A stretch of DNA of 64,000 nucleotides from Bacteroides zhangwenhongii (lineage in GTDB: Bacteria; Bacteroidota; Bacteroidia; Bacteroidales; Bacteroidaceae), in the NCBI RefSeq assembly GCF_009193325.2, contig NZ_CP059856.1:2108001-2172000 (forward strand), given 5' to 3'. The notes under the pieces were generated by a model. The model made no database searches. It was not told where the DNA came from and saw nothing but the letters and a program-made list of their open reading frames with translations. Shown one piece after another: positions 55,269-63,508 of this stretch (position 1 is the stretch's first letter; each line of letters begins with the position of its first letter). The translations under genes were made by a program, and so were the position numbers.

Positions 55269-56339
55269 ATGGAAAAGACAGACAATCTTATTCCTTCCAC
55301 CGAGGAACTGGCAATGTATATGGAGGAGTCTGCCGTGAACGTAACAAGTGCATACGGGCACTCTCCTGTGGTGCTGATGGTAGATGATGTCACAATCGGA
55401 ACATTAGGCAACTTCAGTGCTTCCATCGGAAAGGCTAAAAGCAAGAAAACATTCAATGTCTCGGCCATCGTCGCATCGGCATTGACCAACAGTACCATTC
55501 TTCATTATCGGTCTATATTCCCAAAGGACAAACGAAAGGTGTTATACATTGACACGGAACAAGGACGGTATCATTGTCAGAACGTGTTAAAGCGTATTTT
55601 GCGTTTGGCAGACTTACCGGAGGACAAAGAGCCGGACAACCTGATTATGCTGGCTTTGCGTAAGTATTCTCCTAAAATGCGTTTGGCAATAGTCGAACAC
55701 GCTATCGGCACAATTCCCGATTTGGGATTGGTGGTTATAGATGGCATTCGGGATTTCCTTTATGATATCAATTCGCCCGGCGAATCCACCGATATTATTT
55801 CAAAACTCATGCAGTGGACGGATGACAGGCAGATTCATATCCATACCATCCTCCACCAAAATAAGAATGATGAAAACGCACGAGGCCACATCGGCACAGA
55901 ACTCAACAACAAAGCGGAAACCATCATGCAGGTTGAAGTGGACAAAGATGATAAGGCCATAAGCGTGGTTGAAGCTGTGCATATCCGTGACCGGGAATTT
56001 GAACCATTCGCTTTCCGCATCAATGAAGATGCCTTGCCCGAACTGGTGGAATCCTACCTGCCCAAAGCAAAGGTTGTTGGCCGACCAGCCAAAGAACCGT
56101 TCGATCCGTACAAGGAGATTTCGGAGAGTGTACATCGTGCTGCGTTGGATGCCGTTTTTGCCGATGGCAATATCGGCAGTTATGAAGACTATCTGGAGCG
56201 GCTGAAAAAAGGATACGGGGTGCAGGGCGTAAAGCTCGGTCACAACAAGGCGGTCAAAGTCGCCACCTTTCTTGGTAACAAACGGCTGGTAATAAAGGAC
56301 GGTAAGGAGTATCGTTTCAACCCGGACTATCATTATTGA
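55269..56339 (+). CDS. RecA-fold ATPase (AAA_25 / RepA-like)
   Basis: A 356-residue RecA-fold ATPase. The nucleotide-binding loop is degenerate: SASIGKAKSKKTFNVSAIVA has Lys where the canonical GKT/S glycine lies. Walker B is in DLGLVVIDGIRDFLYD, and IHTILHQNKNDENARGHIGTELNNKAE resembles the RepA-type sensor region. The C-terminal 70 residues are a winged-helix-like module. In related elements this protein acts with a primase in replication after excision; no primase follows here. Function inferred from context. Confidence 0.8.
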   Translation: MEKTDNLIPSTEELAMYMEESAVNVTSAYGHSPVVLMVDDVTIGTLGNFSASIGKAKSKKTFNVSAIVASALTNSTILHYRSIFPKDKRKVLYIDTEQGRYHCQNVLKRILRLADLPEDKEPDNLIMLALRKYSPKMRLAIVEHAIGTIPDLGLVVIDGIRDFLYDINSPGESTDIISKLMQWTDDRQIHIHTILHQNKNDENARGHIGTELNNKAETIMQVEVDKDDKAISVVEAVHIRDREFEPFAFRINEDALPELVESYLPKAKVVGRPAKEPFDPYKEISESVHRAALDAVFADGNIGSYEDYLERLKKGYGVQGVKLGHNKAVKVATFLGNKRLVIKDGKEYRFNPDYHY

Positions 56340-56651
56340 GATTGGCTTTACTTTATTGTCGGAGCGTATATATAGGAATAAAGCAAAGTAGTCAGGAGTG
56401 CAGCATAAGGTATTCATTCTCTCCCCTCTTTTAGAGGAATATATCAGTTGCAGTTTCCAAGCCGTCTGCCTCGTCTGTGTATACACCCGATATGGCTTGT
56501 CAGGAAGCATCAACAGGTATCTGTTGCAAGATATGCCAAGGTATAACCTCACTGTGTTGCGGTTGTACATTGGCGCTCTTGCCGGCTCAGATACTTCGCC
56601 GGTGCGGTACTCGCAAGCTCGCACCTATTCACTATTATAAAAACGATTCGC
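56340..56651. other. Gene-free stretch, likely origin of transfer region
   Basis: 312 bases between the ATPase gene and the mobilization genes. No convincing gene. It has small inverted repeats: CCTC-TTTA-GAGG near 56425 and GGTGCG (56601-56606) with CGCACC (56620-56625). Its position directly before mobC/relaxase is where oriT lies in Bacteroides mobilizable elements. Confidence 0.5.
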
Positions 56652-57071
56652 ATGAAAGAAGATATTGAAAATTCATCGACTACCCCCAGTGAGACAAGAA
56701 GCGTCTTCATTGGAGCGAAAGTTACTCCCAGTCAAAAGGAGTATATAAAATTACAGGCTGAACAATGCGGTATGACGGTAAGCGATTATTTGCTTGCCCG
56801 TGCATATAATTATAAACCCAAAGCAAGGCTTACGAAAGAAGAAGCGGCACTGTTGCAAAATCTGGACAACTGCCGTTCTGACCTTATAAAATACACCTCC
56901 GCACTTCACGGAATGTCTACAAAGCAACGCGTGGCAATGTTCAATCAGATTCCGTTCATGGTCGGTTGGCTCAAAGAACTTGGCAATGTAGCCGAAAGCG
57001 TCTGCCAGTTTCTAAATGCCGCAAAAGAACAGAATAAGATTCCGTCAAACGATAAATCCGAAGAAGTATGA
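56652..57071 (+). CDS. MobC-type relaxosome accessory protein
   Basis: A 139-residue protein whose N-terminal half (FIGAKVTPSQKEYIKLQAEQCGMTVSDYLLARAYNY) has the ribbon-helix-helix pattern of plasmid mobilization proteins. The C-terminal half is helical. Its stop overlaps the relaxase ATG (ATGA). It is expected to bind oriT and recruit the relaxase. Confidence 0.85.
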   Translation: MKEDIENSSTTPSETRSVFIGAKVTPSQKEYIKLQAEQCGMTVSDYLLARAYNYKPKARLTKEEAALLQNLDNCRSDLIKYTSALHGMSTKQRVAMFNQIPFMVGWLKELGNVAESVCQFLNAAKEQNKIPSNDKSEEV

Positions 57072-58282
57072 TTGCAAAAGCTAAAGCAATATCGCACGGC
57101 ATAAACGCCATCCGTTACATTACCGGTGAATCACAAAACAAAAAGCACCCGGAGAAAATCCATCGGATATTGGACAATCTGCTGCCGCCGCAACCGGACG
57201 CTATGGGTATATGGAACTCCATGCAACTGACTTTATCGCGCTTCCGTCCGATAAAAAACTCTGTCATCAGAATTGAGTTAAGTCCATCCGCTGAACATAC
57301 CCGATTCTTTAACGTCGAAGACTGGCAACAGCTTTGGCAGGATTTCGTTGCGGAGTTTGACAAACAAGTGATTATCGGCAAGGATGGAAAAGTCCGCTCT
57401 TGTCCGACCAATTTGGCTAACAGCAAATATTCGGTTTGGCTGCATACTGAATCCGAAGGAGGGGTTCCACATCTTCATGCTGCGGTTTGCCGTATGGATG
57501 AAGATGGCAACATCAACAACGACCATAACATTCATCTCCGTGCGCAACGTGCAGCCGAGCGAGTGGCAAAGAAACGAGGCTGGACGACGGCAGCGCAAGT
57601 CAGAAATTCCAATATACACCAAGTGAACCATGACTGCATGGATGCGCTAAAATCAATGCAATCGTGGTCATGGGAAGCGTACAAAAATGCTCTTGTTAAG
57701 AAAGGTTATGCTGTACATGAAAGAAAAGATGGAAACGGTATTCTCCGAGGCTATGCACTTGTGAATGGGAACACCAAATACAAGGCATCTGAATTAGGAG
57801 TCGGCAGAAACCTGATGATCTCGAAACTTCCTAAAACATGGGAGAAATTGCATTATAAGCCACAGGTTAGCACTTTGAACAATACGTTTAAGGGTTCTCA
57901 AACGGGGCAAAACTTCAAACTGTCAACATCCGCTGATTATGACAGATATAATACTTATCATCCCGATACAGTTCCTTATACACTCAAGCACGAAGGCAAA
58001 GAAAACAAGTTCTATATTCCTGAAAAAGTGCTTGACTGTTTCAACGATGAATTTGACTACAGAATTGTCGCCAACAGTCAGGAACTTACCGATATGGCGG
58101 TAGCTATTTTTGTCGGACTACTTGAAACGCCCAACGTTTCCTCTGGGGGTGGTGGCGGAGGTTCGCAAAGCGATTTACCGTGGAGAGATAAAGACGAAGA
58201 CGATTTGCAATGGGCACGCAGATGTACCCGTGCTGCCAGTCGCCTATTGGGAAAGAAACCTAAAACCGGATTAAAACGATGA
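57068..58282 (+). CDS. MobP-type relaxase/mobilization nuclease
   Basis: A 404-residue relaxase that nicks oriT and pilots the strand. The N-terminal domain shows GINAIRYITGESQN, where the tyrosine is a candidate catalytic residue, and the metal-binding histidines in SEGGVPHLHAAVCRMDEDGNINNDHNIH, the MobP (Bacteroides BmgA/MocA) type. Near the C-terminus there is a flexible glycine run (SSGGGGGGSQ). It overlaps the MobC gene by 4 nt and ends 4 nt before the next gene. Confidence 0.9.
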   Translation: MIAKAKAISHGINAIRYITGESQNKKHPEKIHRILDNLLPPQPDAMGIWNSMQLTLSRFRPIKNSVIRIELSPSAEHTRFFNVEDWQQLWQDFVAEFDKQVIIGKDGKVRSCPTNLANSKYSVWLHTESEGGVPHLHAAVCRMDEDGNINNDHNIHLRAQRAAERVAKKRGWTTAAQVRNSNIHQVNHDCMDALKSMQSWSWEAYKNALVKKGYAVHERKDGNGILRGYALVNGNTKYKASELGVGRNLMISKLPKTWEKLHYKPQVSTLNNTFKGSQTGQNFKLSTSADYDRYNTYHPDTVPYTLKHEGKENKFYIPEKVLDCFNDEFDYRIVANSQELTDMAVAIFVGLLETPNVSSGGGGGGSQSDLPWRDKDEDDLQWARRCTRAASRLLGKKPKTGLKR

Positions 58283-58286
58283 GTAT

Positions 58287-58814
58287 ATGAAAAAGAAATT
58301 TGATTTTACCGCAGAAATGAATGAAGCGGAAACCATAAAATCCAATCCCAAGAACGAATATCTGGAGGAAGAAAATCGGCTGCTTAGCTTGAATATAAAA
58401 GAACTTGCCAGCCTGAACGACAATGTGCACGAAATGAGTGTAAATCTGGTAAATTCACTCAAATTTCTACAGGAATATAAATTGGCTATCGCCAAAGATA
58501 CACAGGAGCAAGCCGAAAAATTCGGGCAGACAGTCCTTGATAAATTCCTTCACCAAGTTCAAGACAAATGTAATGAAACTGAACGAAAGATCTTCAAGAT
58601 TGACAGCCACATTTTCATACCACATAGGATATTCTATATCTTGATTATCATATTGGTTGTACTATTCTCTTTTTTCGCCAGCATCATAATAGCAAATGCA
58701 GAGATTTTACATTCCGCATTGATTTGGAAGACCGTTTTATGGACTGTTCTGATTGCCGTGGCTGGAATTACTGCAATGATACTACTTTTAAAAATTTTGA
58801 ACAGGCCCAAATAG
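58287..58814 (+). CDS. Coiled-coil / two-TM protein after relaxase
   Basis: A 175-residue protein with a coiled coil (about 15-100, NEYLEEENRLLSLNIKELASLN) and two C-terminal membrane helices (about 112-133 and 147-168). Translationally close to the relaxase (4 nt). Similar third genes follow relaxases in many Bacteroides mobilizable elements; it may link the relaxosome to the coupling protein, which is an inference from position only. Confidence 0.72.
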   Translation: MKKKFDFTAEMNEAETIKSNPKNEYLEEENRLLSLNIKELASLNDNVHEMSVNLVNSLKFLQEYKLAIAKDTQEQAEKFGQTVLDKFLHQVQDKCNETERKIFKIDSHIFIPHRIFYILIIILVVLFSFFASIIIANAEILHSALIWKTVLWTVLIAVAGITAMILLLKILNRPK

Positions 58815-58826
58815 CAGATTACAACA

Positions 58827-58875
58827 AAGCAACGAGTCTTAAACCTGAAAATCAGGATTGAAACTCGTTGCTTTT
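58827..58875. terminator. Bidirectional terminator between mobilization and cargo genes
   Basis: AAAGCAACGAGT (58827-58838) pairs perfectly with 58864-58875. A smaller stem, CCTGA/TCAGG, lies in the loop. The left side serves the plus-strand mobilization genes and the right side the minus-strand cargo. Confidence 0.85.
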
Positions 58876-58885
58876 TACCTCCATA

Positions 58886-59908
58886 TCATTCTATATCCAA
58901 AGGGAGTAGATTCCCATCGCTGAATCGGTCAAAGTCGGATTGGAATAGTCTGTCTTGAATAACCCGGTACCTTTCAAACTCTGTTTCCGCGAACTCTTTG
59001 GCAAATTCTGCTGATACGCTTCCGTTATCCTGTAATATCGGGAGTTCTGCCACATCAATAAATTTATCAATACGCTTTGCCCAATCCTCCATTGTCATTG
59101 GAATGCGACGTTTAGCCATATTTTCTGCCATATCAAGGGACGCATTGACTATTCTGCCCATTTCTTCCAATTCATTTTCTCGCAAATAGTTTTTTGCAAC
59201 AGATACATCTGTTTTGACAATTTTCCCATTCGGAGCATTTTCCCAAGTAGTCAGTCCCATATGCTCTTTATCCGCATTGGCTCGTTCCACTATCAGCTCC
59301 GCAGCTGTATGCCCATGTATAGCATAGTGCATCTTGTTTTGTACCTTCTTGAAAAAAAGGCGAGTTGTCGGAGCATCTTTATTATAGTCTATAGCCGTAG
59401 CATAAATGTCAGTCAGTTTTTGATAAAAACGACGCTCACTCAGCCTTATCTCCCTTATTTCGGCAAGCAAATGTTCAAAGTAATCTACACCTAAGAAAGC
59501 CCCGTTCTCCATTCGCTTATGATCAAGCACATATCCACGGATGGCAAACTGACGGAGTACAAACGTACACCACTGTCGGAACTGGGTGGCACGAACAGAA
59601 TTGACGCGATACCCGACACTGATAATGGCATCAAGATTATAATAGGTAGTGTTATAGTTTTTCCCATCCGAAGCAGTTGTTTCCATTTTGGAAATAACTG
59701 AATTTTCAACCAACTCTCCACTCTCAAAAATATTTTTAAGATGCTTGCTCACTGCTGGCACACCCACATCAAACAGTTGAGCCATCGCCTTTTGCGTTGC
59801 CCAAATGGTCTCATCCTTATACATCACCTGAATCCCATCCTCTTGACCTTCAAGCATGAAGATGAGAAACTCTGCTGTACTATTTCGTATTTCTATATTT
59901 TTTGCCAT
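58886..59908 (-). CDS. RhuM-family protein
   Basis: A 340-residue RhuM (virulence-associated) protein: an N-terminal Bro-N/KilA-N-like DNA-binding region (TIWATQKAMAQLFDVGVPAVSKHLKNIFESGEL) and the family phrases YNLDAIISVGYRVNS, RATQFRQWCTFVLRQF, FKKVQNKMHYAIHGHTAAELI and TMEDWAKRIDKF. RhuM genes are frequent in defence islands and restriction loci, but their molecular role is unsettled. Last gene of the minus-strand cargo block, 31 nt after the small membrane protein. Confidence 0.92.
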   Translation of the reverse strand: MAKNIEIRNSTAEFLIFMLEGQEDGIQVMYKDETIWATQKAMAQLFDVGVPAVSKHLKNIFESGELVENSVISKMETTASDGKNYNTTYYNLDAIISVGYRVNSVRATQFRQWCTFVLRQFAIRGYVLDHKRMENGAFLGVDYFEHLLAEIREIRLSERRFYQKLTDIYATAIDYNKDAPTTRLFFKKVQNKMHYAIHGHTAAELIVERANADKEHMGLTTWENAPNGKIVKTDVSVAKNYLRENELEEMGRIVNASLDMAENMAKRRIPMTMEDWAKRIDKFIDVAELPILQDNGSVSAEFAKEFAETEFERYRVIQDRLFQSDFDRFSDGNLLPLDIE

Positions 59909-59939
59909 AACTTATCTAACTATGCAATTGTCGGCATAT

Positions 59940-60398
59940 TTAAAAAGGGACTGACAATGAAACGGAACGATTCTTTTGATATTCATCGTCCCAAATAATT
60001 TTCAAATTTATGGCATCCGAATGTCCCTCACATAATGCAAGATTCTCTTCTCTGTACAGTTGAGGACTAACTACATTGTAAGGCCCCCAATTTGAATGAA
60101 TAATTCCTGACATATCTTCCTCTGAAGATAAAATTACTATCCTTACATTTTGGGCGTCTACTTTTCCTGCATTGATGAATCTAATTTTGGCATTTCCTCT
60201 ATAACCAGAGATTATTCTCGCTTTCATATCTGCCATTCTTTCTTTCACCAGTTCTTTTTCCATCTGTTTGATTTGCAAATCATTCAGTATCTTTTCTTGA
60301 CTCTTAATCTTTCTATCATGACGAAAATACGCCCAAAGTCCGCCCAGTATACCTAAAACTGACATTATATGACCGCCCCAATTTTTGATTATATCCAT
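59940..60398 (-). CDS. Small membrane-anchored protein in the cargo block
   Basis: A 152-residue protein with a short N-terminal membrane helix (about 6-22, GGHIMSVLGILGGLWAYF), then a basic coiled coil (KIKSQEKILNDLQIKQMEKELVKERMADMKARI) and a small beta-rich domain (AKIRFINAGKVDAQNVRIVI). No family recognised. An ATG at 60410 directly abuts the preceding stop and may be used instead. Base composition is distinctly A/T-rich like its neighbours. Confidence 0.72.
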   Translation of the reverse strand: MDIIKNWGGHIMSVLGILGGLWAYFRHDRKIKSQEKILNDLQIKQMEKELVKERMADMKARIISGYRGNAKIRFINAGKVDAQNVRIVILSSEEDMSGIIHSNWGPYNVVSPQLYREENLALCEGHSDAINLKIIWDDEYQKNRSVSLSVPF

Positions 60399-60410
60399 TA
60401 AACAACACAT

Positions 60411-60668
60411 TTACTTAAATTTTATATACTTATTACCTTTAAATGCCTTTTTAAGTTCATCGTGAATATATTTTGAAGCATCTTCTCGGAATCGTTCTTT
60501 GACTTCTTCAATAGTTTCAACATTTAGCTCTTTCAACTCCTCAATACCACCTAAATACTCTCTATTACAGAAAGTACATTTGACATACGATTTATCTTCG
60601 TTGAATTCGAATTGGTCATCACATCCACAAGTGGCACAGCGTAATTTTATGGAATACTCAGTTTTCAT
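60411..60668 (-). CDS. Zinc-ribbon protein
   Basis: An 85-residue protein with one zinc ribbon (LRCATCGCDDQFEF...YVKCTFCNREYLG) and a helical C-terminus (VKERFREDASKYIHDELKKAF). The ATG at 60668 gives the compact ribbon N-terminus; 60692 would add eight residues. Such tiny ribbons are common in mobile and defence loci, but no function is assigned. It lies between the nuclease and the small membrane protein in the same direction. Confidence 0.8.
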   Translation of the reverse strand: MKTEYSIKLRCATCGCDDQFEFNEDKSYVKCTFCNREYLGGIEELKELNVETIEEVKERFREDASKYIHDELKKAFKGNKYIKFK

Positions 60669-60704
60669 GCTTATGTCATTATAAAAATCCAACTATTAAA
60701 AAGT

Positions 60705-60782
60705 CTACATTTCATCGAATAAGGGAGGTTTAATATCACTGAAAAGATTTTCTATTCTCTTCCGCCATTCAGGATAAAACAT
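60705..60782 (-). CDS. Tentative 25-codon reading frame overlapping the nuclease 3' end
   Basis: Begins with ATG inside the last codons of the nuclease in the next frame and reads MFYPEWRKRIENLFSDIKP before ending at TAG. It could be a remnant, a tiny partner peptide, or chance. The composition looks protein-like, but nothing else supports it. Confidence 0.25.
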   Translation of the reverse strand: MFYPEWRKRIENLFSDIKPPLFDEM

Positions 60783-61554
60783 TGTCTAGCGCGTTAATGT
60801 AAATAGGCAATTCTTCATATTCTATTCCAAAATGCTTATCAATCATGAAGTCTACAATCATATCTCCGTCAATGAGAATTATAGGTACTGCACCTCGTTT
60901 GATAGAACTTTCCTCTGCTTCCTTAGAAAATGAAGATGTTGTAAAAAATAGGCCTTGTTCATATTCGCCTTGAACTGCACCACGAAATGCATCAATTTCT
61001 TTTCTGCCAATCTTATTGGAACCCCATCTTTTACACTGAAAGGCTACATTCATATAAGCTAAACCGATTTTGAGCTTACCATGACCATCAATGCCTCCAT
61101 CGCGACTTTTTTTAGTGACAATCAGATTGTGAAAACCATACCTCTCTAATAAATTTTTGCAAAACAATTCAAAATCATAAGGATTCAACCCTTTTAGTTG
61201 ACGAAGAGTTTTTGCTTTAAATTCATGTGTGTACTTATTATGAAGCTCTCTAAGTATAGATAATGGAGTCGCTTCTTTTTTCGTATTATCATGTTTTGTT
61301 TGTGCGTTAACAAGCCCGAAAGTGCGACTTCCTTCATCATATAAAAAGTATTTCTTTGAAGATGCGGAAGGATAATCAATACCAACAGAATGCCCCCTAA
61401 GTTCAACTCTTAGGACTGACAACGGATCTTGTGCATGAAACTCATACAAAGAATTTTCGATTATTTTTGCATAAATTTCAGAAACAGATAATGTCTCATC
61501 TGAATGTTTTAAGACCTCTATTGCGGCTTCAATAATTGTCCTTCTTTTTTTCAT
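60769..61554 (-). CDS. HARE-HTH + Mrr restriction endonuclease
   Basis: A 261-residue DNase. Residues about 4-82 are a HARE-HTH winged helix (TIIEAAIEVLKHSDETLSVS...YFLYDEGSRTFGL), a module seen in Mrr-type enzymes and predicted to sense DNA modification. Residues about 125-245 are the Mrr PD-(D/E)xK catalytic domain: YDFELFCKNLLERYGF, catalytic Asp156 in RDGGIDGHG, and Gln173-x-Lys175 in NVAFQCKRWG. The frame opens at TTG, but the ATG at 61554 lies 6 nt after the ATPase stop, so the pair is translationally coupled. Probable effector. Confidence 0.9.
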   Translation of the reverse strand: MKKRRTIIEAAIEVLKHSDETLSVSEIYAKIIENSLYEFHAQDPLSVLRVELRGHSVGIDYPSASSKKYFLYDEGSRTFGLVNAQTKHDNTKKEATPLSILRELHNKYTHEFKAKTLRQLKGLNPYDFELFCKNLLERYGFHNLIVTKKSRDGGIDGHGKLKIGLAYMNVAFQCKRWGSNKIGRKEIDAFRGAVQGEYEQGLFFTTSSFSKEAEESSIKRGAVPIILIDGDMIVDFMIDKHFGIEYEELPIYINALDNVLS

Positions 61555-61560
61555 AATCAA

Positions 61561-63141
61561 CTACTTTTCTTTCCAATATTGTACAACTTCAAACAAATCG
61601 CCTTTTTGCAACTCTTTAATATTAGATACACATTGCCCGTTATCTAATTTTTCAAGATTCCGCATAGTTCGAGATCCATCCTTTTCACTTAGGCCAAGGA
61701 ATTTGTTTATAGCTTTTGTGTTGTTAAGGTCGTTTATCGGCAATAGGAATGCAGTTTCACATTCTTGTGAAAAATCGAAATTACCTTGATTATACTCTGA
61801 TATACCTTGAGAGAGAAGAACTATAGAGACTCCATATGAGCGAATTTTTCTAAGTAAAACTTCCAAAATCTCCAAAGACTTTTTTTCTCGGAATAAATCG
61901 TGAGCTTCATCAATCATTAACACATAACGCATGCTTCGGTTACCATCAATGACTTCTGTGCCACCCATATTTGTGAACACATTAAAGATGTAGTTAATGA
62001 TGAGGAAGATTGACGTGAATCGAACCGTACTATCCAGCTCACCTGATAGAGAAAAATAATAATTGTTATTTAGGAAGATACTTGGATCATTAACTCTTGA
62101 CGCAAAGAGTTCATATTCACTAAGACGTTCCATAATTTCAGTAAGAGTGTCACGGTTATCGCCAACCGATTCAATTACCAAATCATAAATTTCCTTCAAT
62201 GAAGGATGCTTACCGTCTTTATGTTGAATAAACGCTTCTTTGGTAGCATCTTTTAGTGTTTGTTGCTGCCTCTTGCCGATATTGGAGTATTTAGCAATAA
62301 TGTCAACAAACTTATTTATACCTACCAGTTTGTTCTTTTCGTTAACATTGTCAATGAATGAAACGGGATTCAAAGGGAATGGTGTATGAGGCGCATTTAT
62401 ACATTCTGTATGAGTTTCTGTAAAAAAGTCACTCATTTTGTTTTTGTCATCCTCACTCAATCCCTTAAAATCAAGGAACAAGAAGTTGACTTGCCCTTGC
62501 GTCTGCTTATATAGTTGACGAAGAAACTCAAGTGCGAATTGAGTCTTACCGGAACCAGACTTTCCGGCAACAGCAATATGCTGATTATTGTAACGAGTGG
62601 AATCGTTGAAACAGCAACATATATTCTCTCTTGTCAAGATATTATAGCCCACTTTTATTTGGATTGGTCCTGAAAAGGTAGTTTTTGTGATATGTTGATT
62701 TCGATTTTCAACACAATCAAATCTTTCAGGAGTATCCTCAATCAAATCAATTCCTTTTCTGAAGTATTCTGTTAAGAAATCGAAGAAAGTATATTGTGGA
62801 TTGTTTTCAAACAGATAATTTATCTTTTCTAATCCATGGTCAATATGCAACTTTATATATTTGGGAATAAGCTCATCATTTTTAGTTATTCCATATGCCT
62901 GACAAATTAAGGCAATATAGAAATCTCTATACTGTCCATCAAATAGGATATGGTCCTTGTATTCTTTTCCTTGTGAATCGTATGCAGAAAATTCCTGTTG
63001 AGTAAAACGTTTACCTGTAGACAAAGAATAGCCTAATGCAATACGAGCTATCACATTTTCTTTTGTACCCCCAGTAAGTTTTTTTGTTAATTGGGTTACA
63101 ATGGCTTGGTTTTCGCCAGATGTTTTGATGTTAATTTGCAT
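61561..63141 (-). CDS. DndE-like domain fused to HerA/FtsK-type ATPase
   Basis: A 526-residue protein. Residues about 1-107 resemble DndE/DUF1832: ENVIARIALGYSLSTGK, then YDSQGKEYKDHILFDGQYRD and LIPKYIKLHIDHGLEK follow the DndE order (R-A-x3-SL; G-x-E; H-x3-G). Residues about 175-520 are a HerA/FtsK-fold ATPase: Walker A GKSGSGKT at 193-200, Walker B VLMIDEAH about 407-414, and SIVLLSQGI about 439-447, the HerA sensor. The frame continues to TTG at 63165, but ATG at 63141 matches the DndE N-terminus. First gene of the minus-strand cargo. Likely a hexameric DNA translocase that drives the Mrr nuclease. Confidence 0.85.
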   Translation of the reverse strand: MQINIKTSGENQAIVTQLTKKLTGGTKENVIARIALGYSLSTGKRFTQQEFSAYDSQGKEYKDHILFDGQYRDFYIALICQAYGITKNDELIPKYIKLHIDHGLEKINYLFENNPQYTFFDFLTEYFRKGIDLIEDTPERFDCVENRNQHITKTTFSGPIQIKVGYNILTRENICCCFNDSTRYNNQHIAVAGKSGSGKTQFALEFLRQLYKQTQGQVNFLFLDFKGLSEDDKNKMSDFFTETHTECINAPHTPFPLNPVSFIDNVNEKNKLVGINKFVDIIAKYSNIGKRQQQTLKDATKEAFIQHKDGKHPSLKEIYDLVIESVGDNRDTLTEIMERLSEYELFASRVNDPSIFLNNNYYFSLSGELDSTVRFTSIFLIINYIFNVFTNMGGTEVIDGNRSMRYVLMIDEAHDLFREKKSLEILEVLLRKIRSYGVSIVLLSQGISEYNQGNFDFSQECETAFLLPINDLNNTKAINKFLGLSEKDGSRTMRNLEKLDNGQCVSNIKELQKGDLFEVVQYWKEK

Positions 63142-63508
63142 ATCCGCTATTGTTATATTCTTCAAAAAGATTTTCTGGTTTCACTTCAACAAAGTGCGAT
63201 CCATCTTTTTCATACGAAAATTATTTGTGCCGTTTTAGTTTATAACGGCTGTTTTTACTTTGTTTTTATGTATTCTCTGAGCCAATGACACAAAAATAGA
63301 GAGCACTCACTGTTGGGCAAGTGCGCGGCTGGCATGTTCGGCAATTTATATTTATACTGCTGAGTTGATGTTGAATTTTCATACACGTGCTCATAATGTC
63401 ACAAACTTTGCCTCTCAGCAGTTGGGACCAGTTTCATTTTCGGACTCGGGATGTTCCAGTAAAATTCGGCCTTGGATTAACTCAGTCCCCAGTTTTATAT
63501 TGTGTAGG
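63142..63508. other. Gene-free stretch before IS110
   Basis: About 370 bases. It should hold the promoter of the ATPase-nuclease operon on the minus strand and the downstream end of the IS110 element. I could not place either exactly. No inverted repeats of note. Confidence 0.55.

Noticed and set aside
55420..55440. CATCGGAAAG inside the ATPase gene as a second copy of the mnmE end (attR)
   Set aside because: Only ten bases match the mnmE end and the match lies inside an intact gene, so it is chance.
56398..56640. 80-codon open frame before the mobilization genes
   Set aside because: No family resemblance, unusual Cys/Tyr-rich composition, and it occupies the likely oriT region.
58886..63141. 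Calling the cargo a Dnd phosphorothioation system
   Set aside because: Only a DndE-like domain is present; no cysteine desulfurase, DndC-type PAPS reductase or DndD ATPase is in the window.
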